Notes: generated by a model not told the origin, from the letters alone. A stretch of 64,000 bases of DNA from Anaerobaca sp035448545 (GCA_035448545.1 DAOTJE010000016.1:1-64000); one strand, 5' to 3'; shown: positions 17,911-27,401, counted from the first letter of the stretch. A program made the numbers and translations.

Positions 17911-19188
17911 ATGGGCAAAACACAAGCAGGAAGCGGTGTGGAAGCACCCCGCAGCTTCACGGACGTCATTTTTCTGTCCGATAAACCCGATTTGCCCGTC
18001 GAAGTCAGGCGGCTGTTCCGGCAGAAGAAGCTGTCGTACCGCCTGCTGCCCCTGGAGGGCTACCGGCAGGTCCACCGTCGTCCCGATCTCGTCGGCACCG
18101 TCATCATCGACGCCGAGGGCATCGACGCCTTGCAGGATCAGCGACTGGCGCGAATCCTCGAGTCGCTGGAGCGGGACAACCTCGGCATCATCCTGCTGAC
18201 CCAGCGCGTCCAGCGCCCGGTCCGCAGCTTCTCGCTGATGCCGTCGGACAACAGCTTCTCCATAACCGGCAAGGTCCCGTCCATTTCGCTCGACGCCCTA
18301 TGGGCGCGGATCAGCGTCAACCTGGCCGATCGAACAAAGCAGGAATCAGGAATCGCGGTCAAGCCGGCGCCGGCCCTCAGCGCCTCCCAGCGGTTCGCGA
18401 CGAGCAAACCCGACGGGGCCTCGGGTGAATCGGAGCCTCACACGGACAATCTCACCGAGCAGTTGCGGCTGGCCGGAATGGTCCAGCGCGATTTCCTGCC
18501 GGCCCACCTGCCCAACAGCGACGCGGTGCAATGGGCGGTCACGTTCATCCCCGCCGAGTGGGTCTCCGGCGACATCTACGATGTGACGCGCATCGATGAG
18601 CAGCACATCGGCTTCTATATCGCCGACGCTGTCGGACACGCGATGCCCGCCGCCCTGCTGACGATCTTTATCAAGCAGGCGATGGTGATGCGCCAGACCA
18701 CCGACAAGAGCTACCGCATCTTCTCGCCGACGGAGGTCATCACCAGTCTCAATCTCAAAATGGTCGGCCAGAAGCTGTCGGGCTACCAGTTCGCGACGTG
18801 CTGCTACTGCCTGCTCAACGTCAAGACGCGCCAATTGAGCTTCGCACGAGCGGGCCATCCCTATCCGATCCTGTTTCGCAAAGGCCATGAGCCGCAGCAA
18901 CTGGAGACGCGCGGCGCCCTGCTCGGCGTGTTCGAGAATGCCGAATTCACGCAGACCTCCGTCCAGCTCCAGTCCGGAGACCGCCTGCTGCTCTATTCCG
19001 ACGGCGCCGAAGCCCTGGTCGGCCAACTCGTCGACAACGCCGGCTTCCAGTTCACCGAAGAGTTGCTCGCACTGCGGGATGCACCGATCCATCAGATCGT
19101 CGACACGCTGACGGAACTGCAGAGCCAGCGCCAGATCACACCGCAGGAAGTCGACGACTTCACCCTCGTTGGCCTCGAAATCCCCTGA
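17911..19188 (+). CDS. PP2C (SpoIIE/RsbU-type) serine phosphatase with an N-terminal receiver-like domain
   Basis: 425 residues. The C-terminal half (about 190-425) is a SpoIIE/RsbU-type phosphatase, which dephosphorylates anti-sigma-factor antagonists in partner-switching systems: LAGMVQRDFLP linker, SGDIYDV, YIADAVGHAMPAA, FARAGHPYP, LLLYSDGAEAL and DDFTLVGLEI carry the metal-binding Asp residues. The N-terminal 140 residues resemble a receiver fold (alternating hydrophobic strands, DVIFLSDK, TVIIDAEG, LGIILLT) but the phospho-acceptor Asp arrangement is not clearly present. No anti-sigma factor or STAS gene is adjacent, so its target is unknown. Confidence 0.88.
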   Translation: MGKTQAGSGVEAPRSFTDVIFLSDKPDLPVEVRRLFRQKKLSYRLLPLEGYRQVHRRPDLVGTVIIDAEGIDALQDQRLARILESLERDNLGIILLTQRVQRPVRSFSLMPSDNSFSITGKVPSISLDALWARISVNLADRTKQESGIAVKPAPALSASQRFATSKPDGASGESEPHTDNLTEQLRLAGMVQRDFLPAHLPNSDAVQWAVTFIPAEWVSGDIYDVTRIDEQHIGFYIADAVGHAMPAALLTIFIKQAMVMRQTTDKSYRIFSPTEVITSLNLKMVGQKLSGYQFATCCYCLLNVKTRQLSFARAGHPYPILFRKGHEPQQLETRGALLGVFENAEFTQTSVQLQSGDRLLLYSDGAEALVGQLVDNAGFQFTEELLALRDAPIHQIVDTLTELQSQRQITPQEVDDFTLVGLEIP

Positions 19189-19760
19189 CTCCGCTGACGC
19201 GACCGGCAAACGACACAGGGCCAATCCGCACCCCCTCCACCGGTTCACGGCATCCCACTGAGACCCCACGGAAGGCAACACCTCCTGGCATCGCTACGAA
19301 TTTCCCCGCGACACAAAATACGTAGTCCCCACAATCGAATTGGCAGGGCCCGGATGGTACGATGAAGGTGTGGTCTGCGGCGACGAGTGGGGTCCGGCTG
19401 CTGCGAAGATCGCCACAGGCTGGTTTCATGCCGAGCCGCTGTTCATGCCAGGCTCGCTTGTCGGGAGGGCAGAAGAATGCACGCCGCACGCACGTTCCAA
19501 AGCATCGGTGCCCTCTCTGACCATCATTTCGGCGGCCACGGCCCAATGCAACGCCGCCAGCGCACAGGATTCGTAAGGAAGGGTGTGCTCCCTTTGTGAA
19601 AGCCGCTCGTCGAATCCGGTTCTTGACAAGGAGACGACAGATGGAAAGGCAACAACCAACCGGCACATAACGTTCCGGCAGACCCGGAGTCTGCGCGGCC
19701 GGCCGGAACCACCAAGCCAGCATCGACAACTTGAACCACGCAAAACAGGAGGTAAGAACC
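19189..19760. other. Intergenic, no gene supported
   Basis: About 570 bases. A 79-codon plus-strand frame ending at 19576 and a long minus-strand frame exist, but neither has a family signature or consistent start. The right end contains the strong RBS CAGGAGG of the next gene. I see no clear promoter or RNA. Confidence 0.45.
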
Positions 19761-20885
19761 ATGAACGCCAGAAGAACCGTTGTGGTCTTTGTATGCGGCC
19801 TTACTGCTATTGGTATCACGTCCGATGTGAAGGCCGATTTCACGTTTGGCGAGCCGGTGAACCTGAGGACGGTCATCCCGGCCATTGACCCTGTGCATGA
19901 GAGTATCAGTTGCCTTTCATCCGACGGGCACGAGATTTACCTCATGTCAGACCGTCCCGGCGGACAAGGTGGTTTTGACCTCTGGGTGTTGAAGCGTAAC
20001 TCGATAGAAGAGGACTGGGGCCCTCCCGTGAATCTTGGCCCGAATGTCAATAGCTCCAAGATTGAATCAGGCGGGAGCATCTCATCTGACGGCCTCACGC
20101 TCTATTTCTACTCCAATAGGCCTGGAGGGTATGGTAGTACTGACCTGTATATGACGACACGCCCGACAAGAAGCGACTTATGGAGCCAGGCTGTCAATCT
20201 TGGTGCGACCGTGAACAGTCCTGCCACTGACGGGGACCCCGTGATCTCTCGCGACGGTCTGGAACTCTACTTCACCTCGTGGCGGCCCAATGGGTACGGT
20301 CTGGGCGACACCTACGTGACAAGACGCGCAACAACCAATGATCCTTGGGGTGAGCCAGAGAATCTTGGCCACGTAGTGAACAGTCCGTACCAGGATTGTG
20401 CCTTTTCGGTCTCACCGGATGGGCGGCTTCTCCTCTTCGCCGATAACGTTCCGGAGACGGGCACGCCCCCCAGGCCGGGTGGGCGTGGGGGTTCCGACAT
20501 GTGGATGACGCGGCGTGCAAGCCTTTCAGACCCCTGGCAGGTTCCCGTGAACCTTGGGCCTGAGGTGAACACTTCCACGCACGAGATCTGTCCGCTTATC
20601 TCGCCGGATGGTTCCACACTATACTTCAGCACCGCGCAGAGCGAGGATTATGCGACTTGGGAGAACTGGCAGGCGCCGATCCTTCCCGTCGTCGATTTCA
20701 ACGCTGACGAAGTCGTTGACTTCGCGGACCTGGTGCTCCTGATCGACAACTGGGGCACCGACAACACGCTCTATGACATTGGACCATATGCCTGGGGTGA
20801 CGGCGTGGTGGACATCGAGGACCTGAAGGTCTTCATCACCTACTGGGAGAAGGAAGACGCGTCGCAGTCATCAAATGAGCAGTGA
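19761..20885 (+). CDS. Secreted PD40 beta-propeller protein with dockerin-like C-terminus
   Basis: 374 residues. A signal peptide (about 1-24, ending VKA) is followed by at least five PD40/WD40-like repeats of the form ISSDGLTLYFYSNRPGG, each with S-x-D-G-x-x-L/I-Y-F and a DLW/DLYM strand, which build a beta-propeller. The last 60 residues carry two calcium-loop-like segments (DFNADEVVDFADLVLLIDNWG and DGVVDIEDLKVF), the dockerin type I-like tail common on planctomycete exported proteins. AGGAGG precedes the ATG at 19761. Ligand unknown. It opens a block of secreted proteins running to 27381. Confidence 0.85.
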   Translation: MNARRTVVVFVCGLTAIGITSDVKADFTFGEPVNLRTVIPAIDPVHESISCLSSDGHEIYLMSDRPGGQGGFDLWVLKRNSIEEDWGPPVNLGPNVNSSKIESGGSISSDGLTLYFYSNRPGGYGSTDLYMTTRPTRSDLWSQAVNLGATVNSPATDGDPVISRDGLELYFTSWRPNGYGLGDTYVTRRATTNDPWGEPENLGHVVNSPYQDCAFSVSPDGRLLLFADNVPETGTPPRPGGRGGSDMWMTRRASLSDPWQVPVNLGPEVNTSTHEICPLISPDGSTLYFSTAQSEDYATWENWQAPILPVVDFNADEVVDFADLVLLIDNWGTDNTLYDIGPYAWGDGVVDIEDLKVFITYWEKEDASQSSNEQ

Positions 20886-20931
20886 TTCAGATGCGTACTC
20901 GGAGCAGTGCATGAATGGGAGGTAGGAAACC

Positions 20932-23424
20932 ATGAACGCGACAAGAAACATCCTGAGTCTTGCGTGGGTTGTTGCGGCGACGGCCGCATTCTACATCTTC
21001 TGCACACCTGTGTCGGCGAAGGCGTACCGGCTGACGGTGGCGGGCGAGGGGATGGAGTTCGTGCCACAGCCGGAGAGGGGGTATGTCGTGAAGGTGCCGG
21101 AGCGGGCTGGCGGTTTCTATTCACTGGCGGGCCTGCCTGCCCTGGATACCGAGAACGTCAGACCGGTTGGCGGGCGGGATCGACGCGGGGTCTGGACGGT
21201 GGAGAACGAGGGACCCGCAGGACGCAACGAAGAGATGATCCGCGCGCTGCGGGCGGGCGGCCATGCGACGTACGCCACGCCGCTGTTTTCCTGCGGCGGC
21301 GAAACCGTGGCGGTCATTCCGGAGATCGTTATTCGCGTCAGACCCGAGGTCGATCTACGACAAGTCCACTTCCTCTGTCAGTCTCTGGCCCTGGCGGTCA
21401 TCAAGCCGATGGAGTTCACGACACAGGAATACCTGCTGGAAGTCCTCGGGCCGGACGCCGAGGCGGTCTTCGCGGCGGTCGAGCAACTGAACGAAGTGGA
21501 CGTAATCGAATGGGCCTGCCCGAACACGGCCATGCGGCCGAAGCTGGTCGGCCAGACGGCGTCGAATCAGATCGCTTGGGCGGGTCAATCGCGTTCCATG
21601 ACGGCCGGGGAAGAGACCGAGAGGACCGGCGTGTTCCCGAACGACGAGTACTTCCCCATGCAGTGGCACCTGTACAACACCGGCCAGTCCGGCGGCACAC
21701 CGGGCGCAGATATTCGCGCGCCGGAAGCATGGGAAATCACCACCGGGGATCCGAATATCGTGGTCGCTGTACTTGGCACCGGTGTGGACTGTCATCACCC
21801 CGACTTGGTCGAGAATCTTGTGCCTGGCTATGACTTCTACGACGATGACGACGACCCGGACCCCGCGGACAGAGATCGGCTGGATGCGCATGACACTTTG
21901 TGCGCCGGGCTTGTCGCTGCACGGGGCAATAATGGCATCGGGATCACAGGGGTCGCCTGGGACTGCAAGATTATGCCAATCCGACTGGGTGACGCACAGA
22001 GCTGGGCCACAGCCGAGGAATGTGCCACGGCCATTCGGTGGGCGGCGGTGCATGGAGCGGATGTCCTGAGCAACAGTTGGAGCTGGGGGACAACAAGCCC
22101 CACGCCCATCCTCCACTCCGCAATCGTGGAAACCACCCAGGCGGGCAGTATCGGTCGCGGCGGAAAAGGGTGTGTCATGGTATTCGCGGCGGGGAACAGT
22201 TCGGGGCCTAAGATGGTCTATCCCAACAAGTATCCCGAAGTCATCGCCGTTGGTGCGACGGACCGCGAAGATGTCCTTTGGCCCTATAGCACTTACGGAG
22301 TTGAATTGGCCTTAACGGCGCCGAGTGGCTGCGACGGCTCGTGGTGCGGAGAGATGGCATCTTTCTGGTCGACGGACCAGACCGGGTCAGGGGGATACAG
22401 CATTCTCAACTCGGATCCCAACCTGCTGGATTATTCCGAGTACGGCGGCGGAACCTCGCTCAGTTGCCCCATTGTCGCAGGCGTGGCGGCTCTGGTTCTG
22501 TCAATTGAGCCCGAATTATCTAATGAAGAAGTCAGACATTTTATGACTCGCTCTGCGAAGGACCTGGGCGGTCCCGGCTGGGATGAGTATTACGGCTGGG
22601 GTCGTGTCGATGCGTGTGCGGCGCTGGATATGGTCTTGGCCAAACGCTGCGACCTGAATAACGACTGGAAGGTGGACGAGGAGGACGAGGCTATTTTGCT
22701 TGAGGCTGTAGATGCCAACGACCTGTCGGCCGATATCGCCCCAGCAGCGAAACGCGATGGCGTCGTCGATGAACAAGATCTGGATCTTCTGATGCACTAT
22801 TCCGGTACCGAAATCCCGGAGTTCAGCCTGATTGCCCACTGGAAGCTGGATGAGACCGAGGGCGTGGTCGCTCACGACAGCGTGGGCAAGAACGATGCGA
22901 CGGTCATAGGCGTTCCGGTGTGGCAGCCGGAAGGCGGGATGGTTGGCGGTGCCCTGCAACTTGATGGCGTGGATGACTACCTCGAAACGCCACACATAGT
23001 CAATCCCGCGGACGGTCCCTTCAGCGTCTTTGCCTGGATCAGGGAAGGCGCGCCGGGTCAAGTGGTCGTTTCGCAAGCCGGCGGCGCGTACTCGAAGCGG
23101 CCCGGCGCGAACTGGCTTCTCGCTGATCCGTCAACAGGAGCGCTTAGGACCGATCTTGAAGGGGAGGGGCGGGACAGCCGCGCCTTGTGTTCGCAGACGA
23201 TGATTTCCGATGGGAGTTGGCACCGGGTAGGTCTGGTGTGGGACGGGGACAGTCGGACTCTCTACGTCGACGAGATCGTGGCAGCTCAAGATACGCAGGT
23301 CGGTGGTCCGGCGGGCTGCTACGCCGATCTGAACATCGGCTGCGATAAGGACATGACTGCCGGCACTTTCTGGTCGGGCCTGATCGATGACGTGCGAATC
23401 TATGACCGGGCGGTAAGGCCGTAG
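20932..23424 (+). CDS. Secreted subtilase-like protein lacking the catalytic Asp, LamG C-terminus (copy 1)
   Basis: 830 residues. Signal peptide (1-31), a 200-residue propeptide-like region, an S8 subtilase core (about 245-545), a dockerin-like pair of calcium loops (CDLNNDWKVDEED and DGVVDEQDLD, about 563-625), and a LamG/concanavalin-like domain (640-830). His320 (in DAHDTLCAG), oxyanion Asn422 (AAGNS) and Ser509 (GGTSLSCP) are present, but the triad Asp column is Gly282 (VLGTGVD instead of V-I-D-T-G). It is thus probably an inactive or altered protease. Its first 280 codons are nearly identical to the next gene. GGAGG lies 7-8 bases before the ATG. Confidence 0.86.
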   Translation: MNATRNILSLAWVVAATAAFYIFCTPVSAKAYRLTVAGEGMEFVPQPERGYVVKVPERAGGFYSLAGLPALDTENVRPVGGRDRRGVWTVENEGPAGRNEEMIRALRAGGHATYATPLFSCGGETVAVIPEIVIRVRPEVDLRQVHFLCQSLALAVIKPMEFTTQEYLLEVLGPDAEAVFAAVEQLNEVDVIEWACPNTAMRPKLVGQTASNQIAWAGQSRSMTAGEETERTGVFPNDEYFPMQWHLYNTGQSGGTPGADIRAPEAWEITTGDPNIVVAVLGTGVDCHHPDLVENLVPGYDFYDDDDDPDPADRDRLDAHDTLCAGLVAARGNNGIGITGVAWDCKIMPIRLGDAQSWATAEECATAIRWAAVHGADVLSNSWSWGTTSPTPILHSAIVETTQAGSIGRGGKGCVMVFAAGNSSGPKMVYPNKYPEVIAVGATDREDVLWPYSTYGVELALTAPSGCDGSWCGEMASFWSTDQTGSGGYSILNSDPNLLDYSEYGGGTSLSCPIVAGVAALVLSIEPELSNEEVRHFMTRSAKDLGGPGWDEYYGWGRVDACAALDMVLAKRCDLNNDWKVDEEDEAILLEAVDANDLSADIAPAAKRDGVVDEQDLDLLMHYSGTEIPEFSLIAHWKLDETEGVVAHDSVGKNDATVIGVPVWQPEGGMVGGALQLDGVDDYLETPHIVNPADGPFSVFAWIREGAPGQVVVSQAGGAYSKRPGANWLLADPSTGALRTDLEGEGRDSRALCSQTMISDGSWHRVGLVWDGDSRTLYVDEIVAAQDTQVGGPAGCYADLNIGCDKDMTAGTFWSGLIDDVRIYDRAVRP
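20972..21276 (+). repeat. Perfect 305-bp direct repeat, copy A
   Basis: Identical base for base to 23523-23827, 2551 bp away. It covers the signal peptide and first propeptide part of subtilase copy 1. Similarity stays high but imperfect to about 21770, then falls to scattered matches. Confidence 0.97.
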
Positions 23425-23482
23425 GCGACATCACAAACGGAAGCAGGTCACAGACGCGACCGAAAAACGGAGGCATGCGACC

Positions 23483-26161
23483 ATGAACACCACAAGGAGC
23501 ATCCTGAGTCTTGCGTGGGTTATTGCGGCGACGGCCGCATTCTACATCTTCTGCACACCTGTGTCGGCGAAGGCGTACCGGCTGACGGTGGCGGGCGAGG
23601 GGATGGAGTTCGTGCCACAGCCGGAGAGGGGGTATGTCGTGAAGGTGCCGGAGCGGGCTGGCGGTTTCTATTCACTGGCGGGCCTGCCTGCCCTGGATAC
23701 CGAGAACGTCAGACCGGTTGGCGGGCGGGATCGACGCGGGGTCTGGACGGTGGAGAACGAGGGACCCGCAGGACGCAACGAAGAGATGATCCGCGCGCTG
23801 CGGGCGGGCGGCCATGCGACGTACGCCGCGCCGCTGTTCTCCTGCGGCGGCGACATGGTGGCGGTCATCCCGGAGATCGTCATTCGCGTCAGACCCGAGG
23901 TCGATGCGCGGCAGGTCCACTTCCTCTGCCAGTCCCTGGCCCTGGCGGTCATCAAGCCGATGGAGTTCACGACACAGGAGTACCTGCTGGAAGTGCTCGG
24001 GCCGGACGCCGAGGCGGTCTTCGCGGCGGTCGAGCAACTGAACGACGTGGACGTGATTGAGTGGGCCTGTCCGAACACGGCCATGCCGCCGAAGCTGGCC
24101 GGCCAGACGACGCCGAATCAGATTGCCTGGTCGGGCCAAGCGCGTTCCATGACGGCCGGCGAAGAGCCCGAGAGGACCGGCGTCTTCCCGAACGACGAGT
24201 ACTTCCCCATGCAGTGGCACCTGTACAACACCGGCCAGTCCGGCGGCACCCCCGGCGCCGACATCCGCGCACCAGAAGCCTGGGAAATCACCACCGGCGA
24301 TCCGAACATTGTGGTCGCCGTGATTGGGGGAGGGGTGGACATGCACCACCCGGACCTGGTCAACAATCTTGTACCCGGATACGATTTCTTCGAAGACGAC
24401 AGTACACCGGAGCCGGGGAACAGCGGGGGCTGGGAAGACGCACATGAAACGATGTGTGCGGGGGTGATCGCCGCACAGGGTGACAATGCCATCGGCCTAG
24501 CCGGCGTTGCCTACAACTGCAGGGTCATGCCTATTCGAGTGGGAAGCGCCACGGTCTGGATCACCGGAAGTCAAATAGCCACATCGCTTCGGTGGGCTGC
24601 CACGCATGGGGCCGATGTGCTGAGCAATAGTTGGAGCTGGAGCACGAGCACCACAGCCAACCTCTACTCGGCCATCGTGGACATTACCCAACCGGGCGGC
24701 CTCGGTCGCGGCGGCAAAGGGTGCGTAGTGGTATTCGCAGCGGGGAACAGCCCCGGGCTTCCCATGGACTATCCGAACAGGTATCCCGAGGTCATCGCTG
24801 TTGGTGCGACGGACCACAGCGACGTTCTCTGGCACTACAGCACCTATGGACCCGATTTGGACTTAATGGCGCCGAGCGGCTGTGACGGTTCATGGTGCGG
24901 AGAGATGGCATCGTTCTGGTCGACGGACCAGATGGGACCAGGCGGATACAGCGATCGCAACTCAGACATGACTCTGCTGGACTATGGGGAGTACTGGGGA
25001 GGTACCTCGGCGAGCTGTCCCATTGTCGCAGGCGTGGCGGCTCTGATTCTCTCTGTCAATCCCACCCTGACGAATGAAGACGTCCGTTTCATTCTATACC
25101 GGTCGGCAAAGGACCTGGGCGATCCCGGCTGGGATGAGTATTACGGCTGGGGTCGCGTCGATGCGTGTGCGGCGGTGGAGATGGCTCTGGCCAACAGCCT
25201 TCCGGCGATCTATGTCGATGACGATGCGCCGAACGATCCGGGGCCCGGCGATCCCAGCGTCAGCGATCCGCGTGAGAACGGATTGGCGGAACATCCCTTC
25301 GATGCAATCCAGGAAGCAATTGACTGTGCCCTCCCCGGCAGGACTATTGTCCTTCTCGATGGCCGCTACAGTGGGCAAGGCAACGTGAACATCGACTTTG
25401 GCGGCAGGCTCATTACAATCCGCAGCGAGAACGACCCGCAGAACTGCATCATCGACTGTCAGGGGCAGGGACGGGGCTTCGATTTCCAGACCGGCGAAGG
25501 TCCGGAGACTGTCCTGCAAGGGATCACCATCACAGGAGGAAAGGGAACAAATGGTGCCGGCGTTCAGATCAAGGGCAGCAGTCCGACCATTCGAAATTGC
25601 GTGCTCACAGGCAACTCGGCCTCAATGTCTGGCGGCGGCCTTTCCATCAGCGGCGACAGTCGTCCGGTGATTGCGAACTGCCTCTTTGCAGGCAATTCCG
25701 CCCTTGTAGGCGGTGCGGTGAACGCACAGACGACAGTGGGTATCACGCTGACGAATTGCACGATGGTCCACAATGCGGCGGTCATGGCTGGCGGGGCTGT
25801 TTCCGTCTCGGGCACGATGCCTCTCGAATTGACGAACTGCATCCTCTGGAACAACGCACCGGGACAGATTTTCGGCGGCGCGACCGCGACCTACTGCGAC
25901 GTCCAGGGGGGCTGGCCGGGCGAGGGCAATATCGACCTTGATCCTCTGTTCGCCGATCCCTCAAATGGTGACTACCATCTGAAGTCCCAGACAGGACGGT
26001 GGGACCCGGCGAGCGGGAGTTGGGTGCAGGACGATGTGAGCAGTCCCTGCATCGATGCGGGCGATCCAGCCGCATCGGTCGGCGATGAACCAAAGCCCAA
26101 TGGCGGCCGCATCAACATGGGCGCCTACGGCGGCACGCCCCAAGCCAGCAAATCACCGTAG
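23483..26161 (+). CDS. Secreted subtilase-like protein lacking the catalytic Asp, beta-helix C-terminus (copy 2)
   Basis: 892 residues, tandem paralogue of the preceding gene. It has the same signal peptide, propeptide and subtilase core. The Asp column is again Gly282 (VIGGGVD), while His321 (DAHETMCAG), the AAGNS Asn and Ser509 (GGTSASCP) remain. From about residue 570 it differs completely: no LamG or dockerin, instead a right-handed parallel beta-helix (repeated N-C-x-x-x-N-S/N-A motifs) ending in the planctomycete tail SPCIDAGDP...GRINMGAYGGT. The two genes are thus one pseudo-protease scaffold with exchanged C-terminal domains. An RBS (GGAGG) precedes the ATG at 23483. Confidence 0.86.
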   Translation: MNTTRSILSLAWVIAATAAFYIFCTPVSAKAYRLTVAGEGMEFVPQPERGYVVKVPERAGGFYSLAGLPALDTENVRPVGGRDRRGVWTVENEGPAGRNEEMIRALRAGGHATYAAPLFSCGGDMVAVIPEIVIRVRPEVDARQVHFLCQSLALAVIKPMEFTTQEYLLEVLGPDAEAVFAAVEQLNDVDVIEWACPNTAMPPKLAGQTTPNQIAWSGQARSMTAGEEPERTGVFPNDEYFPMQWHLYNTGQSGGTPGADIRAPEAWEITTGDPNIVVAVIGGGVDMHHPDLVNNLVPGYDFFEDDSTPEPGNSGGWEDAHETMCAGVIAAQGDNAIGLAGVAYNCRVMPIRVGSATVWITGSQIATSLRWAATHGADVLSNSWSWSTSTTANLYSAIVDITQPGGLGRGGKGCVVVFAAGNSPGLPMDYPNRYPEVIAVGATDHSDVLWHYSTYGPDLDLMAPSGCDGSWCGEMASFWSTDQMGPGGYSDRNSDMTLLDYGEYWGGTSASCPIVAGVAALILSVNPTLTNEDVRFILYRSAKDLGDPGWDEYYGWGRVDACAAVEMALANSLPAIYVDDDAPNDPGPGDPSVSDPRENGLAEHPFDAIQEAIDCALPGRTIVLLDGRYSGQGNVNIDFGGRLITIRSENDPQNCIIDCQGQGRGFDFQTGEGPETVLQGITITGGKGTNGAGVQIKGSSPTIRNCVLTGNSASMSGGGLSISGDSRPVIANCLFAGNSALVGGAVNAQTTVGITLTNCTMVHNAAVMAGGAVSVSGTMPLELTNCILWNNAPGQIFGGATATYCDVQGGWPGEGNIDLDPLFADPSNGDYHLKSQTGRWDPASGSWVQDDVSSPCIDAGDPAASVGDEPKPNGGRINMGAYGGTPQASKSP
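23523..23827 (+). repeat. Perfect 305-bp direct repeat, copy B
   Basis: Second copy of the 20972-21276 repeat, inside subtilase copy 2. See copy A. Confidence 0.97.
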
Positions 26162-26316
26162 CCCCGATCAACAACTCGCGAGTCTGCGGCCGGGCGGTGA
26201 GGCCGTAGGTATCTGGTGGATCGACGGAGGCTTGGACGATACGCGTTTGTAATGGGGACTCGACAATCGATGACTGACGACGTATAGTAGTGGCTGGGGT
26301 TGCAGGCGTCATCTGG

Positions 26317-26353
26317 TTCGGCAGGCTCAGGGCAAGCTCTGAGCGGAGCCGAA
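26317..26353. repeat. REP-like palindromic element
   Basis: TTCGGC...GCCGAA arms enclosing GCTCAG and CTGAGC, a double-stem 37-base palindrome just upstream of the papain-like gene. No T tract follows. It looks like a dispersed intergenic palindrome; copy number in the genome is unknown. Confidence 0.5.
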
Positions 26354-26382
26354 GGACGGACGCCGATGATGGAGGATATGGA

Positions 26383-27381
26383 ATGAGAGCGCTGCTGCTG
26401 TCGATGCTAACGTGCGCCGTTCTGTGCCTTATCGTTGCCTCTCCGGCCAGCGGCGTGGACGGGGACTACAAGGAGGCCATGCGGGTCCGCAGCCTTCTGC
26501 ATGCTGAGGAACTGTCCCTGGGCGCGATGCCGCGTACGCGGCCGGAGGATCCGCCCGTCGCGGAGACGGTCCTGCTTCCGGTCAGCCGGGGGTTCAACCA
26601 GCGGAGCACGGGTCTGTGCTGGGCGTACGCCACGCTCAGCGCCCTGGAGACGATTCACCTGGTCCGCCATCCGGACGGACCGGACCTCGAGCTTTCCCGC
26701 CGGGCCATGCAATACTACACGATGGAGGATCGCTACCGCCGCTCCATCAAGCAGGTCAATACGTACATCCGCGAAGGCGGGATCGTGCTGGATGCGCTGC
26801 GGCTGATTCAGTCCAACGGCATCGTGTCCTTCGACGATTACGCCGACGTCGCCGACACCTACGGTTACGCGAACATCGCTGGCATGATCGCCGACGCGCA
26901 GACATTCACCGACAAGATCATCGCCCTGTACGAGGGACTGGACATCGTCTATGCGGCGCCGCCCACGCAGACCCACGTTCCCGTCCTGGGCGCCGCTGAA
27001 CCGAATGCCACCGACGCACCCGCCGACGTCGGCGAACTCGCGCGGTTCGTACTGGGACGCGATGTGTGGCAGAGCTACACACCCTCATCGACCCTGAGCG
27101 GTTTCCACGCGCACCCGGACCCGGATGCCCGGTGGGAGAATGTGTCGTGGCACATGCCGCACGGCGAATTCCCCGGCCGGATCAGGCAGGCTTTGCTGGC
27201 AGGGTTTCCCGTCGTGATCTCCATCCGCAATCACGCGCTCTTAGTCTATGGGGCGGACTACGACGCCGACGGTTCGCCGATCACCTACTACATCAAAGAC
27301 AGCTACCCGTCCTATTACTACGTCACGGCCGCCGATTACCTCCATGCGAACTTCTGGGAGATGACGACGGTCAAGCTGTAG
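26383..27381 (+). CDS. Exported papain-like (C1/C39-fold) cysteine peptidase
   Basis: 332 residues with a signal peptide (1-24, ending PASG). A papain-like arrangement is visible: the oxyanion Gln and nucleophile in FNQRSTGLCWAYATLSALE (Cys79), the general-base His284 (IRNHALLVYG), and Asp306 in IKDSYP where papain has Asn. Between Cys and His is a long insert with a run of acidic and Thr residues. GGAGG lies 7 bases before the ATG at 26383, which is preferred over a longer frame from 26290. It directly follows the two subtilase-like genes and may belong to the same secreted set. Substrate unknown. Confidence 0.78.
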   Translation: MRALLLSMLTCAVLCLIVASPASGVDGDYKEAMRVRSLLHAEELSLGAMPRTRPEDPPVAETVLLPVSRGFNQRSTGLCWAYATLSALETIHLVRHPDGPDLELSRRAMQYYTMEDRYRRSIKQVNTYIREGGIVLDALRLIQSNGIVSFDDYADVADTYGYANIAGMIADAQTFTDKIIALYEGLDIVYAAPPTQTHVPVLGAAEPNATDAPADVGELARFVLGRDVWQSYTPSSTLSGFHAHPDPDARWENVSWHMPHGEFPGRIRQALLAGFPVVISIRNHALLVYGADYDADGSPITYYIKDSYPSYYYVTAADYLHANFWEMTTVKL

Positions 27382-27401
27382 CAGCACCCCAACGCCGATC
27401 C

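Noticed and set aside
19160..19885. 241-codon minus-strand frame between the phosphatase and PD40 genes
   Set aside because: Overlaps both flanking genes, no RBS, translation without recognisable domain.
21889..21915. Loss of the catalytic His in the subtilases (HGTH reads HDTL)
   Set aside because: The catalytic residue is the first His of HGTH, which is kept; only the second, structural His is replaced.
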